Part shown: positions 36,251 to 45,070 of the stretch, in pieces | Layout: each line of letters begins with the position of its first letter | Numbering within the stretch: position 1 is the first letter of the stretch | Assembly: GCA_011754535.1 (NCBI GenBank) | Contig: JAAQVN010000001.1 | Coordinates: 2,232,001 to 2,296,000 of the forward strand | Reading direction: 5' to 3' | Length of the DNA stretch: 64,000 nucleotides | From: Enterobacter asburiae | Lineage (GTDB): Bacteria; Pseudomonadota; Gammaproteobacteria; Enterobacterales; Enterobacteriaceae | The notes under the pieces: model-generated | Told to the model about the DNA's origin: nothing | What the model saw: the letters and a program-made list of their open reading frames with translations, nothing else | The model's database searches: none | Position numbers and translations under genes: made by a program

Positions 36251-37672
36251 TCATTCCTTCAATACACCAACTTGAGTAGGGGCCTGATGCAGCGGCAGGA
36301 AGGCGTCTGCAAACATGTCAGGCTCATAGCCTGCAGCGGTATAAAGATGCTGACGTGATTCATCAATCGCTGCACGGAGACGTGCTCTGTCCACGCCCAG
36401 CACGTTGCCGCCTTGCTTAACGATGCGTCCGCCAATCATCACGGTGTCAATATTGCTGCGCTCTGCTGCATGCACGACCGTGCCAAAGGCATTTCCGGAG
36501 GGGTAAAGGTTCAGATCCCCCGCGTTAATCAGGATCAGATCGGCCTCCTTGCCCGGCGTCAGGCTGCCGACTTTCTCCTGCAGACCGGCGCACGCCGCGC
36601 CATCGAGAGTGGCGGCCTTCAGAAGCTGGGCTGCCTGAAGCGTTTTCGGGGAATGTGCGCTGCGACAGCCGTGTTGTTGATGCATACCCATAACGCGCTG
36701 CAGGTAAAACGCTACGCGCATCTCCATAAACATGTCACCGCTGTAGGAAGTTTCATTATCCACGCTTAGGCCAGGGTGAATGCCGTGGCGCATCGCTGAC
36801 TGAATGGCAAACATCCCGTCCTCAATGCCGTAGTGTGCGTCGGAGCGAGGGCAGACGTTTACCCTCACGCCAGCATCTCTCAGGATCGCCCAGCCTTCGT
36901 CAGGCAGCGCCGTGCAGTGATTAAAGATATTATCCGCGCCCAGCAGTCCCTCCTGCTGCAATACCGCAAGCCGTGAGGCCATCTCACCGCCGAAAAATTC
37001 AGTGACGATCGGCAGCCCGAGCCTGCGCGCCTCAGCCCACATCTCCGGCTCCAGCTGCGCCATCACCGCCAGCGACACAAGTCCGTCCGGGTTGTCCCGG
37101 AAATACTTTTCCTGCAGGCGTTGCCAGTTTCCTGGCCAGTGTGCGGTATCCCATTCCCCGGAAACCGGTGCGCCTGAAGCGTGAATGGCGCGGATCCCCG
37201 CATCCAGAAGCGCCTCGACGGCGGCATCCGAATGGGCTGCGCTGCGGCTGTTGTGGGAATTATCAATGACGGTGGTGATCCCGGCGTCAATACAGCCCAG
37301 CGCGGAGAGGAGGTTGCCAACGTACATATCGGCAGGGCGGTAGTATTTCGCAAATGAGAAATGCGTGGCGTTGCAGTAGTCTTCCAGCGATTCCGCGTTG
37401 GGGTTGATGCGACGCAATTGCCCCTCCCAGGCGTGGCGATGGGTGTCCACCATCCCCGGCATAGCAATCATGTTTGTAGCATCAATAACCCTCGCTCCCT
37501 TTGCCTCCAGGTTTTCGCCGACAGCCACAATGGTGGGCCCGGCGATCAGGATCTCGCCGCGTTCAATATTGCCCACGCTCTCATCCATGCTGAGGATCGT
37601 AGCGCCACGGATGAGCGTCGCCGGGGAAGTGGTGTTTTGATTATTCACAATATTTCTTGCGTAGCCGGTCAT
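36251..37672 (-). CDS. Amidohydrolase family protein (ATZ/TRZ-like)
   Basis: A 473-residue metal-dependent amidohydrolase or deaminase. The first ligand pair is visible in VDTHRHAWEG (near 75-80), a further His in NHCTALP (near 255) and the catalytic Asp in SVDNETSYSGD (near 304). The position that usually gives the third His reads IVTEFFGGE, so the metal site is unusual. It is divergent from a LysR gene whose intergenic region has a LysR-type box, suggesting that this gene is its target. The substrate is unknown. Confidence 0.85.
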   Translation of the reverse strand: MTGYARNIVNNQNTTSPATLIRGATILSMDESVGNIERGEILIAGPTIVAVGENLEAKGARVIDATNMIAMPGMVDTHRHAWEGQLRRINPNAESLEDYCNATHFSFAKYYRPADMYVGNLLSALGCIDAGITTVIDNSHNSRSAAHSDAAVEALLDAGIRAIHASGAPVSGEWDTAHWPGNWQRLQEKYFRDNPDGLVSLAVMAQLEPEMWAEARRLGLPIVTEFFGGEMASRLAVLQQEGLLGADNIFNHCTALPDEGWAILRDAGVRVNVCPRSDAHYGIEDGMFAIQSAMRHGIHPGLSVDNETSYSGDMFMEMRVAFYLQRVMGMHQQHGCRSAHSPKTLQAAQLLKAATLDGAACAGLQEKVGSLTPGKEADLILINAGDLNLYPSGNAFGTVVHAAERSNIDTVMIGGRIVKQGGNVLGVDRARLRAAIDESRQHLYTAAGYEPDMFADAFLPLHQAPTQVGVLKE

Positions 37673-37749
37673 TTTCAGTCTCTTTCTGTCATTAGTACCG
37701 AAACGCTACGCCACTTAATTAACGCGAAAAAGATGCGCAATGCGTTTTC

Positions 37750-37772
37750 ATTATTCATAATTAGCGAATAAT
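37750..37772. promoter_or_regulatory. LysR-type inverted repeat between amidohydrolase and LysR genes
   Basis: ATTATTC (37750-37756), 9-bp spacer, GAATAAT (37766-37772): a perfect 7-bp inverted repeat of the T-N11-A type used by LysR regulators. It lies 26 bp before the LysR ATG and 78 bp before the amidohydrolase start, where autoregulation and divergent control would be expected. Confidence 0.55.
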
Positions 37773-37797
37773 TAAATTTATAAAGGCTTTGGGACAA

Positions 37798-38682
37798 ATG
37801 GATCGTATCCAGGCAATGCAAATCTTTGTGCGGGTGGCGGAGTCCGGCAGCTTCGTTCGCGCGGCTGAAACACTCTTCCTGCCTTCATCAACGGTCACCA
37901 GCACGATTAAAAATCTGGAAAAATACCTGCAGGTGCGCCTGCTGAACAGGACGACACGGCGGGTGAGCGTGACGCCGGAAGGTTTACAGTACCTGACGCA
38001 CTGTCGGGAAATTCTCTCATTAATCGAGCAGGCGGAGTCCAGCCTGAGCGATTCCGGCAGTCGGCCACAGGGACGCCTGCGGGTAGATATGCCTGCCGGG
38101 ATTGCTCATCACATCGTGATGCCACATCTGGACGAGTTCTGCCGTCTTTATCCGGATATCTACCTGACGATCGGCGTCAGCGATCGCCAGGTTGACCTGG
38201 TGCAGGAGGGCGTCGACTGTGTAATTCGAACAGGGGAACTGAATAACTCCACGCTGGTAGCCCGTCCTCTGGGCCGTTTTCGCTGGGTCACCTGCGCCTC
38301 GCCGGACTATCTCCGGGAATACGGTATTCCCCAGTCGCCCGATGCGCTGAGCGGGCACCGGGCGGTTCACTATTTTTCCGGGCAGAGACGACGCGCGAAC
38401 GAATTGCGCTTCGTTCAGGGCAATGAAATGCGGTCTGTTCCAGTGAGCGGTGCTGCCGCCGTCAATGATACGGAGCTTTATATCCAGATGTGTCTTAAGG
38501 GTTTTGGGCTGGTGCAGGTTGCCGGGAATATTGTCGCAGAGCATCTGCGCGAGGGAAGGCTGGTGGAGGTGCTGGCGGACTGGCAGCCGCCGTCGGTGCC
38601 CGTCACGCTGCTTTATCCCCACCAGCGTTATCTTTCTCCTGTCGTGCGCGCTTTTGCTGACTGGATAGCCGGGATTATTTAA
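37798..38682 (+). CDS. LysR family transcriptional regulator
   Basis: A 294-residue LysR protein starting at ATG 37798 (MDRIQAMQIFVRVAESGSF), with helix-turn-helix at residues 18-60 (RAAETLFLPSSTVTSTIKNLE) and a sensing domain from about 90. It belongs to the common CrgA/DhcR-like subgroup. It is divergent from the amidohydrolase gene and overlaps by 8 bp, tail to tail, the oxidoreductase gene on the other strand. Confidence 0.92.
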   Translation: MDRIQAMQIFVRVAESGSFVRAAETLFLPSSTVTSTIKNLEKYLQVRLLNRTTRRVSVTPEGLQYLTHCREILSLIEQAESSLSDSGSRPQGRLRVDMPAGIAHHIVMPHLDEFCRLYPDIYLTIGVSDRQVDLVQEGVDCVIRTGELNNSTLVARPLGRFRWVTCASPDYLREYGIPQSPDALSGHRAVHYFSGQRRRANELRFVQGNEMRSVPVSGAAAVNDTELYIQMCLKGFGLVQVAGNIVAEHLREGRLVEVLADWQPPSVPVTLLYPHQRYLSPVVRAFADWIAGII

Positions 38683-39274
38683 TACTCCCAAGCCCCTCCA
38701 GAAAATCCTCAACCTGCTCAGGCGTAGCCGTGTCTGCCTGGTAAAGGATATCGAGCTTAACGTTCTTCAACCCGCAGAAGCCAAATACACCTTCGATAAT
38801 CTGCGTCTGAATCGCCGTCGAATAGCCATGTTTGTCGAATCCGGCGAGATCGCTGCCGCCGGTGGCAATCAGGCGGACGGGAACGTCCCGTAGGTTGCCC
38901 ACAATCCGTCCGTCGTCGGCCACCTTATACGCCCAGTTCAGGGTTAAAACGCGATCGAACCAGCCTTTCAACAGCGCGGGGACCGACCACCAGTACACCG
39001 GGAAGACAAACACCAGCATTTCCGCCCGCTCGACGCGCTGCTGCTCGCGCAAAATATCGTCGGGAAGCGCGCTCGGATCGCCGTGATAGAAATCGAGATC
39101 GGCGCGGGTCATCGCCGGATTAAACCCTTCAGCATGCAGATCGGCGATCTCAACCTGTGTACCTTGCTCGCGTAATTTCCCGGCAATGCGGGTAGCCAGC
39201 GTATGGGATAAGGACGTGTCGACAGGGTGAGCCGTCACGATCAGCGCGTTATTGATGGCGTGTGTTGCAGACAT
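38675..39274 (-). CDS. NAD(P)H-dependent oxidoreductase (flavodoxin-like quinone reductase)
   Basis: A 199-residue flavoprotein of the NQO1/KefF/MdaB type: FMN/FAD-binding fold with VTAHPVDTSLSHTLA (near 13-27) and PVYWWSVPALLKGWFDRVL (near 93-111). It likely reduces quinones by two electrons in the cytoplasm. The TetR gene 75 bp upstream on the same strand is probably its regulator, and the gap contains a motif shared with the TetR promoter. Confidence 0.88.
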   Translation of the reverse strand: MSATHAINNALIVTAHPVDTSLSHTLATRIAGKLREQGTQVEIADLHAEGFNPAMTRADLDFYHGDPSALPDDILREQQRVERAEMLVFVFPVYWWSVPALLKGWFDRVLTLNWAYKVADDGRIVGNLRDVPVRLIATGGSDLAGFDKHGYSTAIQTQIIEGVFGFCGLKNVKLDILYQADTATPEQVEDFLEGLGSIK

Positions 39275-39310
39275 AGCGACCTCGCAATGGGTGAGAACTG
39301 ATGTCTATAT

Positions 39311-39326
39311 TACTATTGGTAACTTA
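39311..39326. promoter_or_regulatory. Candidate TetR operator before the oxidoreductase
   Basis: TACTATTGGTAACTTA (39311-39326) shares TACT-N2-TGGTA-N2-TTA with 39964-39979, which lies before the TetR gene. It is imperfectly palindromic and 37 bp before the oxidoreductase start. Assignment rests only on these two copies. Confidence 0.35.
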
Positions 39327-39348
39327 TGTGTCAATCCGCCCCAGGCGA

Positions 39349-39942
39349 TCATTTTGTGCTATTCACGTAGGTCTCCAGCACCCCGATCATCGCGCCGCTG
39401 AGCGTATCTTCCGCCACGTTCCGGGCGAGCACGCCGTTACCCGCGGCCGTGCTGAGCGCGTCTGCCGCACCGATAATGGCCGTCAGAGCTGCTTCTCCCT
39501 GAACGCCTTTCAGTACGACGAACGGGGAAAGCGCGGTACGCAGGCAGTCGGCACATTCGGCCACGCATGCCTCCCGAAACGTCTGCAACGCGCGGGAGCC
39601 GGATAGCGCCGCTGCGATTGGCCCGGTTTCAGGCCCGGCGGAAATGGCGCAGTCGATATAAGCGGCGCTGAAAAAGCGGATCGTCTTTTCCAGCGTTTTG
39701 CTGTCGACCGCCAGCGTCTCACGGAATTTCGCCAACTGCCGATCGCTATAGTCCTGGTACAGCGCCATCAGCAGCCCTTCACGATCGCCGAAGTGGTCGT
39801 AGGGGATAGGCTTGGTCACGTTGGCTCGCTCCGCCAGGTAGCCAAGGGTCAGCGCCTCCGTGCCTTGCTGACGAACGATTCCGCGCGCAACCTCCAGTAG
39901 CTGCACGCGGCGGTCCTCTTTTCTCAAGCGCTTAACAACCAT
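39349..39942 (-). CDS. TetR/AcrR family regulator
   Basis: A 197-residue repressor with an N-terminal HTH (residues 12-58: QGTEALTLGYLAERANVTKP, YDHFGDREGLLMALY) and a ligand-binding C-terminus. It lies between the RND permease gene and the oxidoreductase gene, all on the minus strand. The shared motif near 39311 and 39961 suggests control of the oxidoreductase and itself; a link with the RND pump is less clear, since that has its own TetR gene. Confidence 0.88.
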   Translation of the reverse strand: MVVKRLRKEDRRVQLLEVARGIVRQQGTEALTLGYLAERANVTKPIPYDHFGDREGLLMALYQDYSDRQLAKFRETLAVDSKTLEKTIRFFSAAYIDCAISAGPETGPIAAALSGSRALQTFREACVAECADCLRTALSPFVVLKGVQGEAALTAIIGAADALSTAAGNGVLARNVAEDTLSGAMIGVLETYVNSTK

Positions 39943-39960
39943 GTTTTCCTCTGAACTGTT

Positions 39961-39980
39961 ATCTACTCATGGTAGTTTAC
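39961..39980. promoter_or_regulatory. Candidate autoregulatory site of TetR (39349-39942)
   Basis: ATCTACTCATGGTAGTTTAC has CTAC-TCATG-GTAG arms and shares its core with 39311-39326. It lies 19 bp before the TetR start and overlaps the stop codon of the RND permease gene. Confidence 0.35.
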
Positions 39981-42900
39981 ACGTTTTCTGCGGGGTGCTG
40001 CACCCGTTGTTCCGCAGGGCGGATCCGGAACCAGATCGCATACATCGCGGGCAGGAAGACGAGCGTGACAATCGTCCCGCCCAGCGTTCCGCCGATTAGC
40101 GTGTAAGCCAACGTGCCCCAGAACACCGAATGCGTCAGGGGGATGAACGCCAGCACGGCCGCCAGTGCCGTCAGCAAGACGGGCCTGGCTCGCTGGACCG
40201 TTGCCTCGACCACCGCCCGGAACGGATCGAGCCCCTCGTTCTGGTTATGATTGATTTGGCCAATCAGGATCAGCGTATTGCGCATAAGAATCCCGGAAAG
40301 GGCGATCAGGCCGACCAGCGCGTTGATGCCAAACGGCTGATTGAAAATCAGCAGGGTCGGCACCACGCCAATCAGCCCCAGCGGGGCGGTTAAGAACACC
40401 ATCACCATCGCCGAGATTGAGCGCACCTGCAAAATGATGATCAGCAGCGTCAGGGCAATCATGATCGGGAACAATGGAATCATTGCCTGCGTGGCTTTTC
40501 CCGATTCCTCAATCGAACCCGCCATGTCAATACGGTACCCGGCCGGCAGCGTCTCAACAATCGGCTGGAGCTGCTTCATGATGGCGACCGACACGTCCGG
40601 TGGCTGAAGGCCGTCGGCGATATCACCGCGCACGGTGATTGTGGGGGTACGATCGCGACGGCGCAGAATCGGATCTTCCATACCGATCTCAATCTTGCCG
40701 ATTTGAGACAGCGGAAGGCGCTGTCCCGCATTGCCGACCAGGGTGAAGCCCTCAATTTTCGCCGGATCGAGACGGATATCACCCGCCGCGCGTCCAATGA
40801 CCTCTACCGATCGAATATCTTCCCGTACGGAGGTTATCGGCACGCCTGATAGCAGGAACTGAAGCTGCTCGGCAACGGCGCTGGAGGTTAAGCCGGTCGC
40901 CTGCAGGCGGCTTTGATCGAGAGTGAAATGCAATACCGGAACGCGCGACCCCCAGTCGGTGTTGACGGTCCGCATCATCGGGCTTGCCTGAAGCACGGCT
41001 TTCACCTTATCAGCAATGTCGCGCACCTTGCCCACGTCCGGGCCTGACACACGCCAGGCGACCGGGAAGGGCGAGTACGGGCCAAACACCAGTTGCGTCA
41101 CCCGTACGCGCGCTTCGGGCGCAAGGCCGTTGGCGACAGCGTCTCTCAGCCGGAGCTTGAGCGCCTCGCGTGACGTCTCGCTGTCCGTCAGGATCACAAT
41201 TTTCGCAAAAGACGGGTCGGGCAGTTCAGGCGCCATCGCCAGATAAAAGCGGGGCGAACCCTGACCAATATAGGCAGTGACAATGTTGGCTTCAGGCTGC
41301 TGGCCCAGCCACGCTTCGATTTTTGACGCTGCGGCGCTGGTTTGTTCAATCGAGGTGCCGTAGGGCATCTGCACCTCAACCAGCACTTCCGGGCGATCGG
41401 AGGTCGGGAAAAACTGTTTTTTTACCAGACTCATGCCGAGCACGGCCAGGATGAAAATGGCGACCACCGACCCAGCCACTCGCCATTTTCTGGCGATAAC
41501 ACGGGCAAGCAGCTGGCGAAAACGGTTATAGCGAGGCGTGTTATAGATGGCGGCATGGCCTCCTTCTACTTTAGGGATCGTTGGCAGGATCTTCACCCCC
41601 AGATAGGGCGTGAACACCACGGCGACGAACCACGAAGCAATAAGAGCAAGACCAACTACCCAGAACATGTTGCTGGTGTATTCTCCGGCGGTCGACTGGG
41701 CAAAACCATTCGGCATAAAGCCAATGGCCGTCACCAGGGTACCGGCCAGCATCGGCGCGGCGGTGTGGCTCCAGGCGTAGGCCGAGGCTTTGATTCTGTC
41801 GTAACCTTCCTCCATTTTCACCACCATCATTTCAATGGCGATAATGGCATCATCAACCAGCAGGCCGAGGGCGAGGATCAGGGAGCCCAACGTGACGCGG
41901 TCAAAGTTTATCCCCGCCGCCTCCATCACCACGAAGACCACCGCCAGCGTCAGCGGCACCGCCGCCGCAACCACCACCCCCACACGCCAGCCCATGCTGA
42001 CAAAACACACCACCATGACAACCAGCAGGGCGACGAAGAATTTAATCATGAACTCGTCAACCGACGAGCGAATATTCACGGACTGGTCGGTGACCTTGGT
42101 CAGGGTCATGCCAAGCGGCAGACTCTCATTAATTTTCGCCGTTTCCGCATCCAGCGCTTTACCCAGCGTCAGGCCGTTCCAGCCCTCGCGCATCACGATG
42201 CCGAGCAGCAGGGCGGGCTCATGCTGGTTACGTATCAGCATCGTCGGGGGATCTTCGTAGCCGCGTTCAACCGTGGCGATGTCGGACAGCCTGAGCGTTT
42301 TGCCCCGGGCCACAACGGGCGTATCGCGGATCTTCTGCAGTTCGTCGAACGCGCCGTCGAGGCGGATAAAGATTTGTGCGCCTCGGGTCTCGATGGAGCC
42401 CGCCGCGGTCAATGCGTTCTGGCCGTTAAGCGCGTTAAAAATGTCCTCAGGGGCGAGGCCCATCGTCGCCAGACGGTCATGAGAGAAGGCGATATAAATC
42501 CGCTCGGCCTGTTCGCCAATAATGTTCACTTTCTTGACGCCGGGAACGTGCAGAAGCTGCTGGCGCAGGCCTTCGGCATCACGTACCAGCTGCCGCTGCG
42601 GTTCGCCTTTTGCTTTCAGGGCAAAAAGGGCAAAGGTGACATCCGAGAATTCGTCGTTGATCATCGGGCCGATGACGCCCGTCGGAAGACGCTGCGATTC
42701 ATCTCCAAGCTTCTTCCGCGCCTGATAGAACTCCTCCTGCACCTCGGCAGGCGGGGTTTTGTCCTGCAACGACAAGGTGATAAACGCCATGCCGGGACGG
42801 GTATAAGTTTCCGTCCGGTCATACCATTTAAGTTCCTGCAGCCGCTTTTCCAGCGGCTCGGCGACCTGATCCTGGATCTCCTGCGCGGTCGCCCCCGGCC

Positions 42901-43066
42901 AGACGGTTATCACCGTCATTTGCTTCACCGTGAAGGGCGGGTCTTCCGCGCGCCCGAGCCCAAAGAAGGCGTAAATTCCGGCGATGGTAACGAGAACGAT
43001 CAGAAACAGCGTGACGGAACGCTCACGCACGGCCAGCGCTGACAGGTTGAAGCGGCTTCCGCTCAT
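39977..43066 (-). CDS. RND efflux permease (HAE1 family)
   Basis: A 1029-residue inner-membrane proton antiporter of the AcrB/TriC class. It has TM1 (about 13-33), a large periplasmic loop (34-330), TM2-7, a second loop and TM8-12. The proton-relay Asp pair is in LGLLVDDAIIAIEMM in TM4. It overlaps the adaptor gene by 4 bp, so the two are translated together. No outer-membrane channel gene is nearby, so TolC is the probable partner. The substrates cannot be read from sequence. Confidence 0.93.
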   Translation of the reverse strand: MSGSRFNLSALAVRERSVTLFLIVLVTIAGIYAFFGLGRAEDPPFTVKQMTVITVWPGATAQEIQDQVAEPLEKRLQELKWYDRTETYTRPGMAFITLSLQDKTPPAEVQEEFYQARKKLGDESQRLPTGVIGPMINDEFSDVTFALFALKAKGEPQRQLVRDAEGLRQQLLHVPGVKKVNIIGEQAERIYIAFSHDRLATMGLAPEDIFNALNGQNALTAAGSIETRGAQIFIRLDGAFDELQKIRDTPVVARGKTLRLSDIATVERGYEDPPTMLIRNQHEPALLLGIVMREGWNGLTLGKALDAETAKINESLPLGMTLTKVTDQSVNIRSSVDEFMIKFFVALLVVMVVCFVSMGWRVGVVVAAAVPLTLAVVFVVMEAAGINFDRVTLGSLILALGLLVDDAIIAIEMMVVKMEEGYDRIKASAYAWSHTAAPMLAGTLVTAIGFMPNGFAQSTAGEYTSNMFWVVGLALIASWFVAVVFTPYLGVKILPTIPKVEGGHAAIYNTPRYNRFRQLLARVIARKWRVAGSVVAIFILAVLGMSLVKKQFFPTSDRPEVLVEVQMPYGTSIEQTSAAASKIEAWLGQQPEANIVTAYIGQGSPRFYLAMAPELPDPSFAKIVILTDSETSREALKLRLRDAVANGLAPEARVRVTQLVFGPYSPFPVAWRVSGPDVGKVRDIADKVKAVLQASPMMRTVNTDWGSRVPVLHFTLDQSRLQATGLTSSAVAEQLQFLLSGVPITSVREDIRSVEVIGRAAGDIRLDPAKIEGFTLVGNAGQRLPLSQIGKIEIGMEDPILRRRDRTPTITVRGDIADGLQPPDVSVAIMKQLQPIVETLPAGYRIDMAGSIEESGKATQAMIPLFPIMIALTLLIIILQVRSISAMVMVFLTAPLGLIGVVPTLLIFNQPFGINALVGLIALSGILMRNTLILIGQINHNQNEGLDPFRAVVEATVQRARPVLLTALAAVLAFIPLTHSVFWGTLAYTLIGGTLGGTIVTLVFLPAMYAIWFRIRPAEQRVQHPAENV

Positions 43067-44172
43067 GGCGCGTTCTCCGCAAGCGTGGCATTGCGTTGCG
43101 CGACAAGCCTGACAATTTCACCTTCATGCAAAAGGTGTGCGCCTAACGCCACAATCTTCTCGCCGGGCTTCACGCCGCCCGCGATCTGCACCGCATCTTC
43201 ACCCACGCTCAGCACCCTGACGGGCGTCCAGGCGACCTTTGCAGGCGGAGCAGAAATGCGCCAGACGCCGGGGCCGTTGCCCGCATCGTAGAGCGAGGCC
43301 AGCGGGACCTGCATGACCTGACCTTCCGCTTTATTGTGCTGAATGTTAATCGTGACGGTCGCCCCCAGCGGCGCGTTCGCCAGCGGCCCGTCCAGCACGT
43401 AACGTGCTTCGTAGGTGCGGGTTGTGGCATCGGCCGAGTCAGACAGCAGGCGCAGCGTTGCGGTGACCGGGTGTTCTTCATTGCCATACAGCGTGGCCTG
43501 CGCTTCGCTGCCGACGGCAGGGCGCAGCGTTTCCGGAAGCTGCACGAGCGCTTCACGCTGTCCCGCTCTGGCGAGCCTGATCGCCACCTGTCCGGCACTG
43601 ACGACCTGACCCGGCTCGGCGAGCGTCTCCATGACCACGCCGTCAGAATCCGCCAGCAGGACGGCATAGCCCGTGGCGTTGTGCGCCACGCTGGCCTGCG
43701 CCCGTGCCGCGCTGAGTTCTGCTCTGGCGGTATCCGCCGCCGCTTTGATTTGGTCATACTCGGAGGCGGACACCGCGCCGGTGGCCACCAGACCACGATA
43801 GCGCGCCTCATCGCTGGAGGCTTTTCGCGCGCGCGCCTGGGCTGCGTCCACCGCGCGCTGCTGCGCCTGGGCCTGTAATTTCAGGTCAATTGGATCCAGG
43901 CGCAGCAAGGGCTGGCCCTGTTTGACGGTCTGACCCGTATCAACCAGGCGTTCAAGGATTTTCCCCTGAACCCTGAAGCCTAAATCGCTCTGCGTTCTGG
44001 CAACCACCACGCCCGTGAAGGCACGGGCGGTATTGTTCGCAAGCTCGACGGATACGGATCGGACAAGCGGTGGCTTTGTGCGCGGATCGTCATTCGCGGA
44101 AATATCGCCGCATGCCGCGAGGGCAAACGGCAGGAGACAAACGGCAACGCGGGCTGAAGTGAGCCTGAGCAT
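43063..44172 (-). CDS. RND efflux periplasmic adaptor (lipoprotein)
   Basis: A 369-residue membrane-fusion protein. The signal peptide ends in LAAC (Cys near 21), a lipobox, so it should be anchored to the inner membrane by lipid. Barrel, lipoyl and helical hairpin domains follow (ILERLVDTGQTVKQGQPLLR near 74, the coiled-coil at about 95-165). It is the first gene of the pump operon. A perfect inverted repeat at 44216-44249 in its promoter marks control by the TetR gene upstream. Confidence 0.92.
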   Translation of the reverse strand: MLRLTSARVAVCLLPFALAACGDISANDDPRTKPPLVRSVSVELANNTARAFTGVVVARTQSDLGFRVQGKILERLVDTGQTVKQGQPLLRLDPIDLKLQAQAQQRAVDAAQARARKASSDEARYRGLVATGAVSASEYDQIKAAADTARAELSAARAQASVAHNATGYAVLLADSDGVVMETLAEPGQVVSAGQVAIRLARAGQREALVQLPETLRPAVGSEAQATLYGNEEHPVTATLRLLSDSADATTRTYEARYVLDGPLANAPLGATVTINIQHNKAEGQVMQVPLASLYDAGNGPGVWRISAPPAKVAWTPVRVLSVGEDAVQIAGGVKPGEKIVALGAHLLHEGEIVRLVAQRNATLAENAP

Positions 44173-44215
44173 GGGAAACCCTTATTGAGGTAACAGGACA
44201 GTTTCCGCATTCTGT

Positions 44216-44249
44216 GATTAGTGACCAATAAAGTCAATGGTCACTAATC
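44216..44249. promoter_or_regulatory. TetR operator of the RND pump
   Basis: GATTAGTGACCA (44216-44227), 10-bp spacer, TGGTCACTAATC (44238-44249): perfect 12-bp arms. It lies 44 bp before the adaptor start and its end touches the stop codon of the TetR gene. A second copy with the same 10-bp spacing lies before the TetR gene itself. Confidence 0.75.
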
Positions 44250-44862
44250 AGGGGGCCAGGCTTCTTAAGATCAGTGAGGAGAGAAGTACCGCTGCCGTTG
44301 GGGCGGTTTCAAGGTTGTACTGCAGCTGAACGGGGTTAATGTAAGGGCACATCACCATGTAGACGGCACAGGTCACCTCATCCAGCGGCGTCTTCCTTTC
44401 AAACTCGCCGGACTGTCTGCCTTCGATAATGATGCTCTCAATCAGCTTCATCAGGCTTTCACAATACTTTTCAGTTGAAGGCCACTGCTCCTGCGCGGCG
44501 ACGGCGGCGATGTCGTAAAGCTTACGATCGTGGAAAAACATCTCGCTCCCCGCTTCGGTGAGCGCCTTGAAAAGACGGCGTAATTTTTCGCTTGCTGACG
44601 GTGCATCCTCGATGGCGGAAAGCACCGCCGCCATAATCAGCTCCAGGCGGTTAGCGCAGATCACTTCGCCGATAGACTGCTTGGAATCGAAGAACTTATA
44701 AATGTAGGATTTTGAAAAACCGATAGATTTCGCCAGCTCGGCGACGGTGGTTTTTTCATAGCCGTAGTGACCGAAGTGCTCAAAAGCGGCTTCGACGATT
44801 TGTTCTCTGACAGCGTGGTCAAGGGGACCACGTGCTGATGGGGGATTCATATTTTTAGTCAT
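44248..44862 (-). CDS. TetR family repressor of the RND pump
   Basis: A 204-residue TetR protein with HTH at residues 24-66 (HFGHYGYEKTTVAELAKSIG, KSYIYKFFDSKQ). It sits directly upstream of the adaptor-permease operon. The two operator copies at 44216 and 44900 indicate repression of both the pump and itself. The start ATG 44862 may alternatively be an in-frame ATG slightly inside; homology in the first 15 residues is weak. Confidence 0.9.
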   Translation of the reverse strand: MTKNMNPPSARGPLDHAVREQIVEAAFEHFGHYGYEKTTVAELAKSIGFSKSYIYKFFDSKQSIGEVICANRLELIMAAVLSAIEDAPSASEKLRRLFKALTEAGSEMFFHDRKLYDIAAVAAQEQWPSTEKYCESLMKLIESIIIEGRQSGEFERKTPLDEVTCAVYMVMCPYINPVQLQYNLETAPTAAVLLSSLILRSLAP

Positions 44863-44899
44863 TATTTAAGCTTAGCGTGACAGGCTACGATTAACAACG

Positions 44900-44924
44900 A
44901 GTGACCATTTTGTACTTTGGTTAC
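44900..44924. promoter_or_regulatory. Second copy of the pump operator, before the TetR gene
   Basis: AGTGACCA (44900-44907), N10, TGGTTAC (44918-44924) repeats the core AGTGACCA-N10-TGGTCAC found at 44216-44249 with the same spacing. It lies 38 bp before the TetR start, fitting autoregulation. The remaining 140 bp to the next gene remnant show nothing clear. Confidence 0.65.
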
Positions 44925-45070
44925 CGTCATTCATCATGCGCCGTCCAGACGGGACGATCAACCAGGTGGGGTGAGTGTATCACTGTTTTTCGCGCACTAT
45001 GGCATCTATCTGTCTGCGATAAGCGAGGATTTCAGCGCAACTCCCTTGCACTGAACAAAGCCGTTTTTGC

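Noticed and set aside
41342..43042. 566-residue open frame on the plus strand
   Set aside because: It is antisense to the RND permease gene, has no ribosome site, and its composition (His/Arg-rich) is typical of shadow frames in GC-rich genes.
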